64,000 nt of DNA from the NCBI GenBank assembly GCA_049840935.1, contig JASGJA010000029.1, positions 62,001-126,000 of the forward strand. Reading direction: 5' to 3'. The notes under the pieces are model-generated. The model worked only from the letters and a program-made list of their open reading frames with translations, made no database searches and had not been told where the DNA came from. The DNA comes from Mesorhizobium_G sp049840935. Lineage in GTDB: Bacteria; Pseudomonadota; Alphaproteobacteria; Rhizobiales; Rhizobiaceae. The position numbers were made by a program, and so were the translations under genes. Shown here piece after piece: positions 32,301 to 39,448 of this stretch (position 1 is its first letter; each line of letters begins with the position of its first letter).

Positions 32301-32832
32301 GATGCGCGTGCAGACATGGGCGGAGTTTTCCGCTGCTGTGAAGCGCGGCGCGACCGCAGGGCGGCTGGCCGGAACTGTTACATCGCGGCAAGAGCGCAAG
32401 ACCCGCATGGGCAACAAGATGGGCGTGGTCGTTTTCTCCGACACGACCGGACAATTCGAAGCGGTGCTGTTTGCCGAAACGCTCGCGCAATATCGCGACA
32501 TGCTCGATCCGGGCCGTTCACTCGTTATCACGGTGGCCGCTGAAGATCGTCCGGAAGGGGTGAATTTGCGCATCCAGAGCGTTAAGTCGCTGGAGCAGGA
32601 GGCAACGCAGGTTCAGAAATCGATGCGGATTTATCTGCGCGATGCAAAGCCGCTAACGGCGCTCGCCACGCAACTTGCCGTCAGAGGCGAGGGGCAGGTT
32701 AGCTTCATCGTGCTCAAGGACGAAGGAAAAGGCGAGGTCGAGATCGAACTGCCTGAACGCTATAAGTTCGACAATCGCGTTGCCTCCGCGATGCGCGCCA
32801 TTCCCGGTGTCGTTGAGGTCGAGCTAGTTTAA
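29302..32832 (+). CDS. dnaE: DNA polymerase III alpha subunit
   Basis: The 1176-residue replicative polymerase catalytic subunit. An N-terminal PHP domain opens with FVHLRVHSAYSLLEGALPHG. The palm contains GPGRGSGAGSLVAY and MPDFDIDFCQDRREEVIRYV with the catalytic aspartates. The fingers include LYRPGPMENIPTYN and the YQEQVMQIAQ segment. Tandem HhH and OB-fold regions and a beta-clamp-binding tail follow. The length and the presence of the OB and tau-binding C-terminus point to the replicative DnaE1 rather than the shorter error-prone DnaE2. The start is ATG 29302. The 3' end overlaps the end of aat by four bases. Confidence 0.95.
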   Translation: MAGDRPPRDPILRAALQGEAPPRAVARTFVHLRVHSAYSLLEGALPHGKIVGHAVKDQSPAIAVTDTNNLFGALEFAQKASKDGVQPIIGMQLDLNFETGGMDIARAARRQGPELAPIVLLVATSEGYSNLMRIVSAAYLETPSGELVNRNVEQLRGLTDGLICLTGGPRGPIGAALKEGHSEIAEARLSQLQELFGDRLYVELERLGGYDRGLEAATVELAYAMELPLVATNEAFFQSRDDFEAHDALIAIAEGSVVASDDRRRLSPDNYLKSSAEISMLFADLPEAIENTIEIARRCSYYPKSRAPILPRFTGGDASNADEVVAAEASELARQAREGLAARLAAHGPYPGYSVEDYGKRLEYELSIIERMKYPGYFLIVADFIKWAKSQGIPVGPGRGSGAGSLVAYATTITDIDPLRFSLLFERFLNPDRVSMPDFDIDFCQDRREEVIRYVQQKYGRDQVGQIITFGTLQARAVLRDVGRVLQMPYGQVDRLCKMVPANPANPVTLAKAIEGEPRFAEEAEKEPIVETLLAMAQKLEGLYRHASTHAAGIVIGDRPLWELVPLYRDPRSDMPVTQFNMKKVEDAGLVKFDFLGLKTLTVLQTAVELIKRRGVEIDLSALPLDDAKTYEMLARGEVVGVFQVESAGMRKALLGMKPDRIEDIIALVALYRPGPMENIPTYNNRKNGQEEIASIHPKIDHLVTETQGVIVYQEQVMQIAQELAGYSLGEADLLRRAMGKKIRAEMDKQRERFVTGSVERGVAKPQADFIFDLLAKFADYGFNKSHAAAYAVVSYQTAYLKAHFPVEFLAASMTLDMSNTEKLNDFRQDATRLGIEVIPPSVMTSFRNFEVGENKIFYALAAIKGIGDAAVEHIVERRNERPFESLEDFVQRVDPKIVGKRVFESLIMAGALDCFGRDRAAMIAGVEQMMAAAAFAQSSASSGQIDIFGAGTGSRKPEPIRLPLTEPWLAAERLHKEFQVVGFYLSAHPLDEYKAALDKMRVQTWAEFSAAVKRGATAGRLAGTVTSRQERKTRMGNKMGVVVFSDTTGQFEAVLFAETLAQYRDMLDPGRSLVITVAAEDRPEGVNLRIQSVKSLEQEATQVQKSMRIYLRDAKPLTALATQLAVRGEGQVSFIVLKDEGKGEVEIELPERYKFDNRVASAMRAIPGVVEVELV

Positions 32833-33452
32833 TCCGGCAAGAACCGCGCGGGCTTGCCCTTGAGCGCTTCAGCCAGCAACTGTTCATATTTGCGGCGCGG
32901 CACGTCGACTGCGCCGAACTTCACAAGATGGTCGGTGGTAAACTGCGTATCGAGCAGCACGAAGCCCTGCCGCTTCAAATTTTCCACCAGATGCACAAGG
33001 CACACTTTTGAAGCGTCACGCTCGAAAGAAAACATGCTTTCACCGAAGAAGGCACGCCCAAGCGTGATGCCATACAATCCGCCGACAAGCGCTCCGTCAC
33101 GCCACGCCTCGACCGTGTGGCAATGCCCGCGCGCATAGAGTTCGGCGTAGGCCTCACGGATCGGCTCGTTGATCCAGGTCGACAGCCGACCCTCGCGTGA
33201 GGCCGCGCAACCCGCAATCACGCCAGCGAAGTCATAGTCAAACCGTATCTCAAATATTCCGCGCCGAATGGCTTTTGCCAAACTGCGCGGAACGTGAAAT
33301 TCATCGAGCGGAATGATGCCCCGTAGCTCCGGCTGCACCCAAAAGACTTCGGGATCGTCCGCGCTTTCCGCCATCGGAAATACGCCCGTTGCATATGCGC
33401 GCAACAGGAGATCGACAGGAATACGCTGTCCGGGTGCGAAGGGGCGCGCCAT
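32829..33452 (-). CDS. aat: Leucyl/phenylalanyl-tRNA-protein transferase
   Basis: A 207-residue cytoplasmic enzyme that adds Leu or Phe from charged tRNA to N-terminal Arg/Lys of proteins, marking them for ClpAP (N-degron pathway). Motifs seen are LLLRAYATGVFPMAES, WVQPELRGIIPLDEFHVPRSL, the TWINEPIREAYAELYARGHCHTVEAW core, and GITLGRAFFGESMFS with the FVLLDTQFTTDHL segment. ATG 33452 follows a GTG (33455) that could also serve as start. It is the last gene of the leftward aroQ-accB-accC-aat run, 39 bases after accC, and overlaps dnaE convergently by four bases. Confidence 0.95.
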   Translation of the reverse strand: MARPFAPGQRIPVDLLLRAYATGVFPMAESADDPEVFWVQPELRGIIPLDEFHVPRSLAKAIRRGIFEIRFDYDFAGVIAGCAASREGRLSTWINEPIREAYAELYARGHCHTVEAWRDGALVGGLYGITLGRAFFGESMFSFERDASKVCLVHLVENLKRQGFVLLDTQFTTDHLVKFGAVDVPRRKYEQLLAEALKGKPARFLPD

Positions 33453-33491
33453 CACATTTGGTCTGCTGATTTCGACACAGCAGACCTTAGC

Positions 33492-34838
33492 TTATGACTC
33501 TGTTTTGGCGAGATATTTTTCCAGCCAGTGAATGTCATAGTCGCCGTTTGCAATATCCGGGTTGTTCACCAATTCCTGGAAAAGCGGCAGCGTCGTCTTG
33601 ATGCCGTCCACCACAAATTCGTTGAGCGCGCGCCGCAGGCGCATCATGCACTCAACGCGGTTGCGCCCATGCACGATCAGCTTGCCGATCAAGCTGTCGT
33701 AGTAAGGCGGAATTTTGTAGCCGGAATAGACGCCGGAATCGACGCGGATACCAAGACCTCCGGGCGTATGGAAATGCGTAATTGTACCCGGCGATGGCGT
33801 AAAGGTGCGCGGATCTTCCGCGTTGATCCGGCATTCAATGGCGTGGCCGTTGAAGTGAATGTCTTCCTGCGTGACCGAAAGCCCGCCGCCGGATGCCACG
33901 CGAATCTGCTCGTGCACCAAATCGATGCCCGTAATCGCTTCGGTCACGGGATGCTCGACCTGCAGACGCGTGTTCATTTCAATGAAATAGAACTCGCCGT
34001 TTTCATACAGGAACTCGATGGTGCCCGCGCCGGAATAGCCAAGATCGGCAATTGCATTCGCACAAATTTCGCCGATCCGCTGGCGTTCTGCCGAGTTGAG
34101 AGCAGGGGAGTTTGCCTCTTCCCATACCTTCTGATGGCGGCGCTGAAGCGAGCAGTCGCGCTCACCCAGATGCACGCCCTTGCCCATGCCGTCGCCGAAC
34201 ACCTGAATTTCGATGTGGCGCGGCTTTTCGAGATATTTCTCGATATAAACTGCATCATCGCCGAAAGCTGCGCTCGCTTCCGACCGTGCCGTCGCCAATG
34301 CGACTTCAAGATCGGATTCGTCGCGCGCGACTTTCATGCCGCGTCCACCACCACCGGCAGATGCTTTGATGATGACTGGATAGCCGATCTCCGCTGCAAC
34401 GCGCTTTGCTTCGGCCGGGTCGGAAATCGCGCCGTCCGAGCCCGGAACAACCGGAATGCCAAGGCGCTTTGCGGTGCGCTTTGCCTCGATCTTGTCGCCC
34501 ATGATCCGAATGTGATCGCCCGACGGACCGATAAAGGTGATGTTGTGCGCCGCCAGAATATCCGCGAACTTGGCGTTTTCCGACAGAAAGCCGTATCCGG
34601 GATGCACGGCGTCCGCGCCCGTAATCTCGCATGCAGCGACGATCTGGTGGATGTTGAGGTAGCTGTCGCGCGATGGCGGTGGGCCAATGCAAACACTTTC
34701 GTCCGCGAGTCGTACATGCATTGCGTCAGCGTCGGCGGTCGAGTGCACCACAACGGTCTGAATGCCAAGTTCCTTGGCGGCACGCAGCACGCGAAGGGCG
34801 ATTTCGCCGCGATTGGCTATGAGTATCTTCTGGAACAT
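33492..34838 (-). CDS. accC: Acetyl-CoA carboxylase, biotin carboxylase subunit
   Basis: The 448-residue ATP-grasp enzyme that carboxylates the biotin on AccB, first half-reaction of malonyl-CoA synthesis. KILIANRGEIALRVLRA at the N-terminus, KASAGGGGRGMKVA (ATP loop), YSGAGTIEFLYENGEFYFIEMNTRLQVEHPVTE and ECRINAEDP are all in place. It contains no biotinyl domain, in contrast with PccA at 27219. The start ATG 34838 lies four bases after the accB stop, so the two are translationally coupled. Confidence 0.96.
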   Translation of the reverse strand: MFQKILIANRGEIALRVLRAAKELGIQTVVVHSTADADAMHVRLADESVCIGPPPSRDSYLNIHQIVAACEITGADAVHPGYGFLSENAKFADILAAHNITFIGPSGDHIRIMGDKIEAKRTAKRLGIPVVPGSDGAISDPAEAKRVAAEIGYPVIIKASAGGGGRGMKVARDESDLEVALATARSEASAAFGDDAVYIEKYLEKPRHIEIQVFGDGMGKGVHLGERDCSLQRRHQKVWEEANSPALNSAERQRIGEICANAIADLGYSGAGTIEFLYENGEFYFIEMNTRLQVEHPVTEAITGIDLVHEQIRVASGGGLSVTQEDIHFNGHAIECRINAEDPRTFTPSPGTITHFHTPGGLGIRVDSGVYSGYKIPPYYDSLIGKLIVHGRNRVECMMRLRRALNEFVVDGIKTTLPLFQELVNNPDIANGDYDIHWLEKYLAKTES

Positions 34839-34842
34839 CGCG

Positions 34843-35310
34843 TTATTCGATCACCACCAGAGGCTCACCAAATTCAACCGGCTGGGAATCCTCGAACAGA
34901 ATGGCCGTAACCGTGCCGGAACGCGGAGCCGGTATCTGGTTCATGGTCTTCATCGCTTCGATGATAAGCAGCGTCTGCCCCTCTTTCACCTGCTGCCCAA
35001 CTTCAACGAAAGCTTTCGCTCCGGGTGATGGCGCACCATAAGCTGTGCCGACCATTGGCGAGAGCACGGCATTGCGTGACGGTTCGGCAGAAGCCGCCGG
35101 AGCCGCAGCCGCAGCCTGAGCGGGTGCCGCAGCAGGAACCGGCGCATACGCCGCAGGCGCAGCAAATGCTTGCACGGGCGTGCCGCCGCGCGAGACGCGC
35201 ACCTTGAGATCGCCTAGTTCGACTTCGATTTCAGTCAGATTAGTATCGTTGAGAATCCCCGCAAGATCGCGGATGAGCTGCTGGTCCACTGCGGACTTCT
35301 TGATCGACAT
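34843..35310 (-). CDS. accB: Acetyl-CoA carboxylase, biotin carboxyl carrier protein
   Basis: The 155-residue biotin carrier of acetyl-CoA carboxylase. Helical N-terminal region (LIRDLAGILNDTNLTEIEVEL), an Ala/Pro-rich flexible linker (residues 50-77), and the biotinyl domain with EAMKTMN and biotin site Lys121. ATG 35310 gives the normal MSIKK start; an in-frame start at 35358 would add 16 unconserved residues. It sits between aroQ and accC in one leftward operon. Confidence 0.96.
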   Translation of the reverse strand: MSIKKSAVDQQLIRDLAGILNDTNLTEIEVELGDLKVRVSRGGTPVQAFAAPAAYAPVPAAAPAQAAAAAPAASAEPSRNAVLSPMVGTAYGAPSPGAKAFVEVGQQVKEGQTLLIIEAMKTMNQIPAPRSGTVTAILFEDSQPVEFGEPLVVIE

Positions 35311-35338
35311 TTCTATGCCTTCCGGTTGTGCCAGCGTT

Positions 35339-35773
35339 TTAGCCGGCGGCCAGCGCATGCAGCGCCAGAATGTAGCTTAGTGGCCCGAAGCCGCAGATCA
35401 TGCCGGCCGCAACCGGAGCAATCAGCGATTTGTGCCTGAAAGTTTCGCGCGCATGTATGTTTGAAAGGTGAACTTCCACCACTTTCAGCGGCGCATTTGC
35501 GCGAATAGCGTCGTGAATTGCGATGGATGTGTGGGTGTAGGCGCCAGCATTGAGCACCACACCCGCGGCTTTGTCGCCCGCCTCGTGTATCCAGTCGACA
35601 AGTTCGCCTTCGTGGCTCGTTTGCCGAAAATCGATCTCAAAGCCAAGCGAGCGGGCAGTTGCGCGACAATCGTCGGCAATCGCTGCCAGCGTTTTGCCCC
35701 CATAGATTCCCGGTTCGCGCTTACCCAGCGCATTAAGGTTGGGGCCGTTAAGCACATAGATTGGTTTCGACAT
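35339..35773 (-). CDS. aroQ: 3-dehydroquinate dehydratase, type II
   Basis: A 144-residue dodecameric shikimate-pathway enzyme that dehydrates 3-dehydroquinate. The catalytic Arg19 and Tyr24 lie in LGKREPGIYGG, the LNAGAYTHTSIAIHDA segment contains the active-site loop, and His102 is in VEVHLSN. The length is typical. It leads the aroQ-accB-accC-aat run, the standard order in Hyphomicrobiales. The 120-base gap to the DsbA-like gene upstream may hold the promoter. Confidence 0.95.
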   Translation of the reverse strand: MSKPIYVLNGPNLNALGKREPGIYGGKTLAAIADDCRATARSLGFEIDFRQTSHEGELVDWIHEAGDKAAGVVLNAGAYTHTSIAIHDAIRANAPLKVVEVHLSNIHARETFRHKSLIAPVAAGMICGFGPLSYILALHALAAG

Positions 35774-35894
35774 ACAAACTCTTCCGCGAACGGCTATACC
35801 CCGCGCGGACCCTCTATAGTTGGCTTATAACGAGGGGAAAAGACCACAAGTGTGTTGTTTTACTTTCCACAACTGTCTGCGAATGGATGTTGTT

Positions 35895-36689
35895 TCAGCA
35901 TGCTGAGGTCTGACATTGCGCGCGAGCGCTCGCTATTTTCTCGGTCAGCACCTGCTGTCCCAACGCGCCAAATACCACCTCATCACCGATTACATACGAT
36001 GGCGTGCCGGTAATTTGCAGGCGGTCAGCCAGCTCGAAATTCTTTTGCAGTGTCTGGATGACCTCCGGCTTTTTCATCTCGGCGCGCAGTGCGGCCTCGT
36101 CTACGCCAAGACTTGTAGCGACGAGAATTGCGCTCTGTTCCGTGGCCCGGCCACCACCGCCACCCAGCAAGCGGTTGTGAAATTCTGCATATTTTTCAGG
36201 CATTAAGCGGTGGAACGCTTGTGAGACGATATGCGCGCGCTGGGAATCCGGTCCCAGAATGGGCAGTTCCTTCAATACGAATCGCAGATTGGGATCGCTG
36301 GTCGTCAGCGCTTGCATGTCCTCAATTGCGCGGCGGCAGAACCCGCAATTGTAGTCATAGAACTCAACGATTGTCGTCTTGCCTTGCGGGTTGCCGACCA
36401 CGGCATCTGCTGGCGAGTTGAAGATTTCCGCGCTGGCATTCTTGATGGTGTCAAGCGAAGCGAGTCGCTGCTCTTCCTTCTGCTTTTCTTCCAGGGCGGT
36501 TTGCATTTCTGCGATCAGTTCCGGGTTTGCCAGAAGGTAGTTCCGAATCGATTCACCCATCGCAGGTCTCTCGGAGACAGCGACTTCTCGGGTGCTGATT
36601 CGCGTGGTCTTGCCAAGTTGATAGCCGCCAATCAGAGCAGCCACCGCAATCGCGGCACCCGCGATACCGTAAGGAATAAGCTTCTGCAT
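35895..36689 (-). CDS. DsbA-family periplasmic thiol oxidoreductase
   Basis: A 264-residue protein with an N-terminal membrane anchor or signal (IPYGIAGAAIAVAALIGGYQ), a helical N-terminal segment, then a thioredoxin/DsbA domain. The active site is CGFC (Cys115, Cys118) in VEFYDYNCGFCRRA and the cis-proline loop is TGTPSYVIG. The layout, with a charged helical stretch before the catalytic fold, resembles ScsC/BdbD-type disulfide oxidoreductases, common in alphaproteobacteria. It is predicted to work in the periplasm. It precedes the M48 protease by 15 bases on the same strand as its 3' neighbour (the protease gene is upstream of it), so they likely form one transcript. Confidence 0.88.
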   Translation of the reverse strand: MQKLIPYGIAGAAIAVAALIGGYQLGKTTRISTREVAVSERPAMGESIRNYLLANPELIAEMQTALEEKQKEEQRLASLDTIKNASAEIFNSPADAVVGNPQGKTTIVEFYDYNCGFCRRAIEDMQALTTSDPNLRFVLKELPILGPDSQRAHIVSQAFHRLMPEKYAEFHNRLLGGGGGRATEQSAILVATSLGVDEAALRAEMKKPEVIQTLQKNFELADRLQITGTPSYVIGDEVVFGALGQQVLTEKIASARAQCQTSAC

Positions 36690-36704
36690 AACGAAATGTC
36701 CGTA

Positions 36705-38105
36705 TTAACCGCGGGGCTTGCGGTAGTTGATGATATCCTGTGCGCGCTGCCATTCTGCCGAGCCCGGCTTAAGCTTGCGTTGCGCGCGCGCCGCGAAGAT
36801 TTTCGCGTCCTGAAAGTTGCCGCTGTAATAGTGACCATCTGCTGCGGCAAGCTCTGCCTCGCCCACCTGTCCCAATTGGCCGTAGGCCTGCGACAAATAA
36901 CGATAAGCGGTCGTGTTTTCCGGGTCTGCCGCAACGCTGCGTTCCAGCGCTTGCACGGCTTTCTTCGTCGATTTCGGATTTCCCTGCGCGAGCAGTGCCT
37001 GTCCATAAGAAACCTGCAACACGCTGGAGCGGGCGGGGTCGAGCTTTATGGCCTTCGCATAGGCGTCCGCCGCCTCAGCCGGTCGGTTCGCCTTCATCAA
37101 TGTGTCGCCGCGCAATTCGTAATGGTACGGATTTTTCGGCTCGGCCTTTATCAGCGCGTCGACCTTGGCGAGCGCTGCGCGCGGGTTTCCATGCAGATAG
37201 CCTTCAATTGCCTCGCCATATTGCTTGGCTTCGGTGTCGTTGTTCTTTTTGAAAAGCTGCGCGGTAGAACCACGTCCATTCGTAAACGCGGCGATCTTGG
37301 CGCGCATCCTGTCGTGACGTCGCTGCAATTCCGGTGGGTCGCGCGTTTCAAAATAGGGGCTCTTGCGCGCCAGCACCTCCAGGTTGGCAATGCGGTCGCG
37401 CGGCGTCGGATGGCTGATCTGATATGGATCGACCCGGGTGCCTGAAAGCGCCAGAGCTGTCTGAAAGCGCTTGAATGTTTTCAGCATGCCGCGTGCTGAT
37501 TGATGTGTCGCGTCGAGATAGGTCAATGCCGAGCGGTCGGCGGCTGTTTCCTCGGTGCGCTGGTAAGCGAGCAGGCTTCGGCGTGCTGCTTCAGTCGTGC
37601 CCGTGGCCATACCCATGCCAACGCCGCCAAGTTCGCCGCTTTTTGTGGCTGCGCCAGCGGCTAACGTACCCATGCCGAGCAGCATTCCGACCATTGCAAG
37701 CGTCTTGGCGCGGTCGACCTGCATGCGCAAACGTTCCTGATGCCCGCCTGCCAAGTGACCGATTTCGTGCGCCAGAACTCCGATCACCTCATTTGGCGTT
37801 TCCGCCGTCATCAGCGTTCCGGTGTTCATGAAAATACGGCGACCGGACACGAAGGCGTTGAAGCCCGGATCATTGACCAGAACGATTTCGATGTTCTTGC
37901 GGCTAAGACCTGCTGCTGCCAGCAGGGGCTTGGCATAGTCGCGCACCAGCGCTTCGATTTCGGCATCGCGCACGACAGGTAGATTCTGTGCGACGGCTGA
38001 TCCGAGGCTGGAAAGGACCACCGCGCCGCTCACCAGCAGCGCACAAGCACTGCGGCCTATGCTTCGGCACAAAGCGGGCGCGATTTGAGAAAACAACATG
38101 ACCAT
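36705..38105 (-). CDS. Periplasmic M48 metalloprotease with TPR repeats (BepA-like)
   Basis: A 466-residue secreted zinc protease. The signal peptide ends near SAVAQ (about residue 40). The HEXXH zinc site is HEIGH at residues 113-117, in VIGVLAHEIGHLAGGHQE. The C-terminal half holds three or four TPR motifs (YGEAIEGYLHGNPRAALAKVDALI; PAEAADAYAKAIKLDPA; ENTTAYRYLSQAYGQLG). This architecture matches BepA/YfgC, which checks outer-membrane protein assembly, including LptD, and interacts with BAM. The 3' neighbour is a DsbA-like oxidoreductase, so the pair may serve envelope protein folding. The start may be ATG 38105 or ATG 38099. Confidence 0.88.
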   Translation of the reverse strand: MVMLFSQIAPALCRSIGRSACALLVSGAVVLSSLGSAVAQNLPVVRDAEIEALVRDYAKPLLAAAGLSRKNIEIVLVNDPGFNAFVSGRRIFMNTGTLMTAETPNEVIGVLAHEIGHLAGGHQERLRMQVDRAKTLAMVGMLLGMGTLAAGAATKSGELGGVGMGMATGTTEAARRSLLAYQRTEETAADRSALTYLDATHQSARGMLKTFKRFQTALALSGTRVDPYQISHPTPRDRIANLEVLARKSPYFETRDPPELQRRHDRMRAKIAAFTNGRGSTAQLFKKNNDTEAKQYGEAIEGYLHGNPRAALAKVDALIKAEPKNPYHYELRGDTLMKANRPAEAADAYAKAIKLDPARSSVLQVSYGQALLAQGNPKSTKKAVQALERSVAADPENTTAYRYLSQAYGQLGQVGEAELAAADGHYYSGNFQDAKIFAARAQRKLKPGSAEWQRAQDIINYRKPRG

Positions 38106-38228
38106 TGAGACCTAAATTACCTGAGGCTGGTTGAAAAGTGCAGCCGTGGGTGATCATGAACTTGTGAAACCCATATCATTCAGGCATTTGTGCGGCGCAG
38201 CCAAATCCCTGATATGTTTGGAGACATC

Positions 38229-39377
38229 ATGGCCATCGCGATTTCGCGCCGCGGCAACGTCGAACCGTTTCACGCAATGGATATCCTTGCCGAAGCCAAT
38301 CGCTTGCGTGGGGAAGGGCGGTCGATCATATCCATGGCAGTTGGTCAGCCATCCGATCCCGCGCCCCTCGCCGTGCGCGAAGCTGCGCGCGACGCACTGG
38401 AAAATGGCCGCATTGGCTATACTGACGCGCTTGGTACGCGCGCTTTGCGTGAGGCAATTGCCGCCCATTATGCTGATCACTACGGCGTTGAGGTTTCGCC
38501 GGGTCGCGTGGCGATCACGACCGGCTCGTCGGCTGGCTTCAATCTGGCATTTATGGCTATGTTCGATGCAGGCGACCGCGTGGGCGTCGCTGCGCCGGGA
38601 TATCCGGCCTATCGCAATATCATGGCCGCGCTCGGTCTTGAGGTTGTCGAGATTCGTTTGGAAGACCGGCCATATTTGACTGCTGAAATGGTTGAGGCTG
38701 AGCATCAACGCACGCCGCTCAAAGGAATTTTGTTTGCCAGTCCCGCCAACCCAACCGGAGCCAGCATTCCGCCAGAAGAGCTTGATAAATTAGTAAAAAC
38801 TGCCGAGGCACTTGGCATCGCTGTCATATCTGACGAAATTTATCACCGGCTCAACTTTACAGGTGCCGATCATACAGCGCTTGCATGCAGTGATACGGTC
38901 ACTGTCATCAATTCTTTTTCCAAATATTATTGCATGACTGGCTGGCGCATCGGTTGGATGGTGTTGCCGGAAGCCCTTGTTCGCCCGATTGAGCGTATTC
39001 AGCAGAGCCTTTATATTTCAGCGCCCGAGCTTTCGCAGATTGCAGCAATTGCTGCTTTTTCCGCAACGGACGAGCTTGAGGCGGTAAAGCAGCGCTATGC
39101 CGCAAATCGCGAATTACTTGGCAAACGCCTGCCATTGCTGCGATTTCCGCTGGCCGCGCCGATGGATGGCGCTTTTTATGCCTATTGCGATGTTTCGCAA
39201 TTGACCAACGACAGCATGCAATTCGCAAAGAGGATGCTTGCCGAGGCGGGGGTGGCTGCCACGCCCGGACGCGATTTCGACACCGAATACGGTCATCGCT
39301 TCATGCGGTTTTCATATGCCGGAAGCCTCGATGAGATGGCCGAAGCTACAGACCGCATTGCAAAATGGCTGCGTTAG
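38229..39377 (+). CDS. Pyridoxal phosphate aminotransferase, class I/II
   Basis: A 382-residue fold-type I aminotransferase. The PLP lysine is Lys232 in NSFSKYYCMTGWRIGW; SPANPTG and YPAYRN bind the cofactor and substrate; RFSYAG near the end carries the carboxylate-binding Arg. It resembles the aspartate/aromatic aminotransferase subgroup found in alphaproteobacteria, but the substrate is not clear. ATG 38229 is chosen because TTGGAG lies about six bases ahead; in-frame starts at 38190 (GTG) and 38214 would add up to 13 residues. It is divergent from the M48 protease. Confidence 0.85.
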   Translation: MAIAISRRGNVEPFHAMDILAEANRLRGEGRSIISMAVGQPSDPAPLAVREAARDALENGRIGYTDALGTRALREAIAAHYADHYGVEVSPGRVAITTGSSAGFNLAFMAMFDAGDRVGVAAPGYPAYRNIMAALGLEVVEIRLEDRPYLTAEMVEAEHQRTPLKGILFASPANPTGASIPPEELDKLVKTAEALGIAVISDEIYHRLNFTGADHTALACSDTVTVINSFSKYYCMTGWRIGWMVLPEALVRPIERIQQSLYISAPELSQIAAIAAFSATDELEAVKQRYAANRELLGKRLPLLRFPLAAPMDGAFYAYCDVSQLTNDSMQFAKRMLAEAGVAATPGRDFDTEYGHRFMRFSYAGSLDEMAEATDRIAKWLR

Positions 39378-39398
39378 GCATCCGCAATATAAAATGAA

Positions 39399-39423
39399 AT
39401 CGCCCGGAACCAGTCCGGGCGAT
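39399..39423 (-). terminator. Terminator between rne and the aminotransferase gene
   Basis: ATCGCCCGG (39399-39407) and CCGGGCGAT (39415-39423) form a perfect 9-bp stem with a 7-base loop. On the minus strand the stem is followed by TTCATTTTAT, consistent with termination of rne. It also lies just after the aminotransferase stop, so it may work in both directions. Confidence 0.7.
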
Positions 39424-39448
39424 GTGAATGAATAATGATTTTAGCTGT

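Noticed and set aside
33528..34910. A 460-codon open frame on the plus strand
   Set aside because: It is antisense to accC and accB, whose identities are certain, and encodes no known motif.
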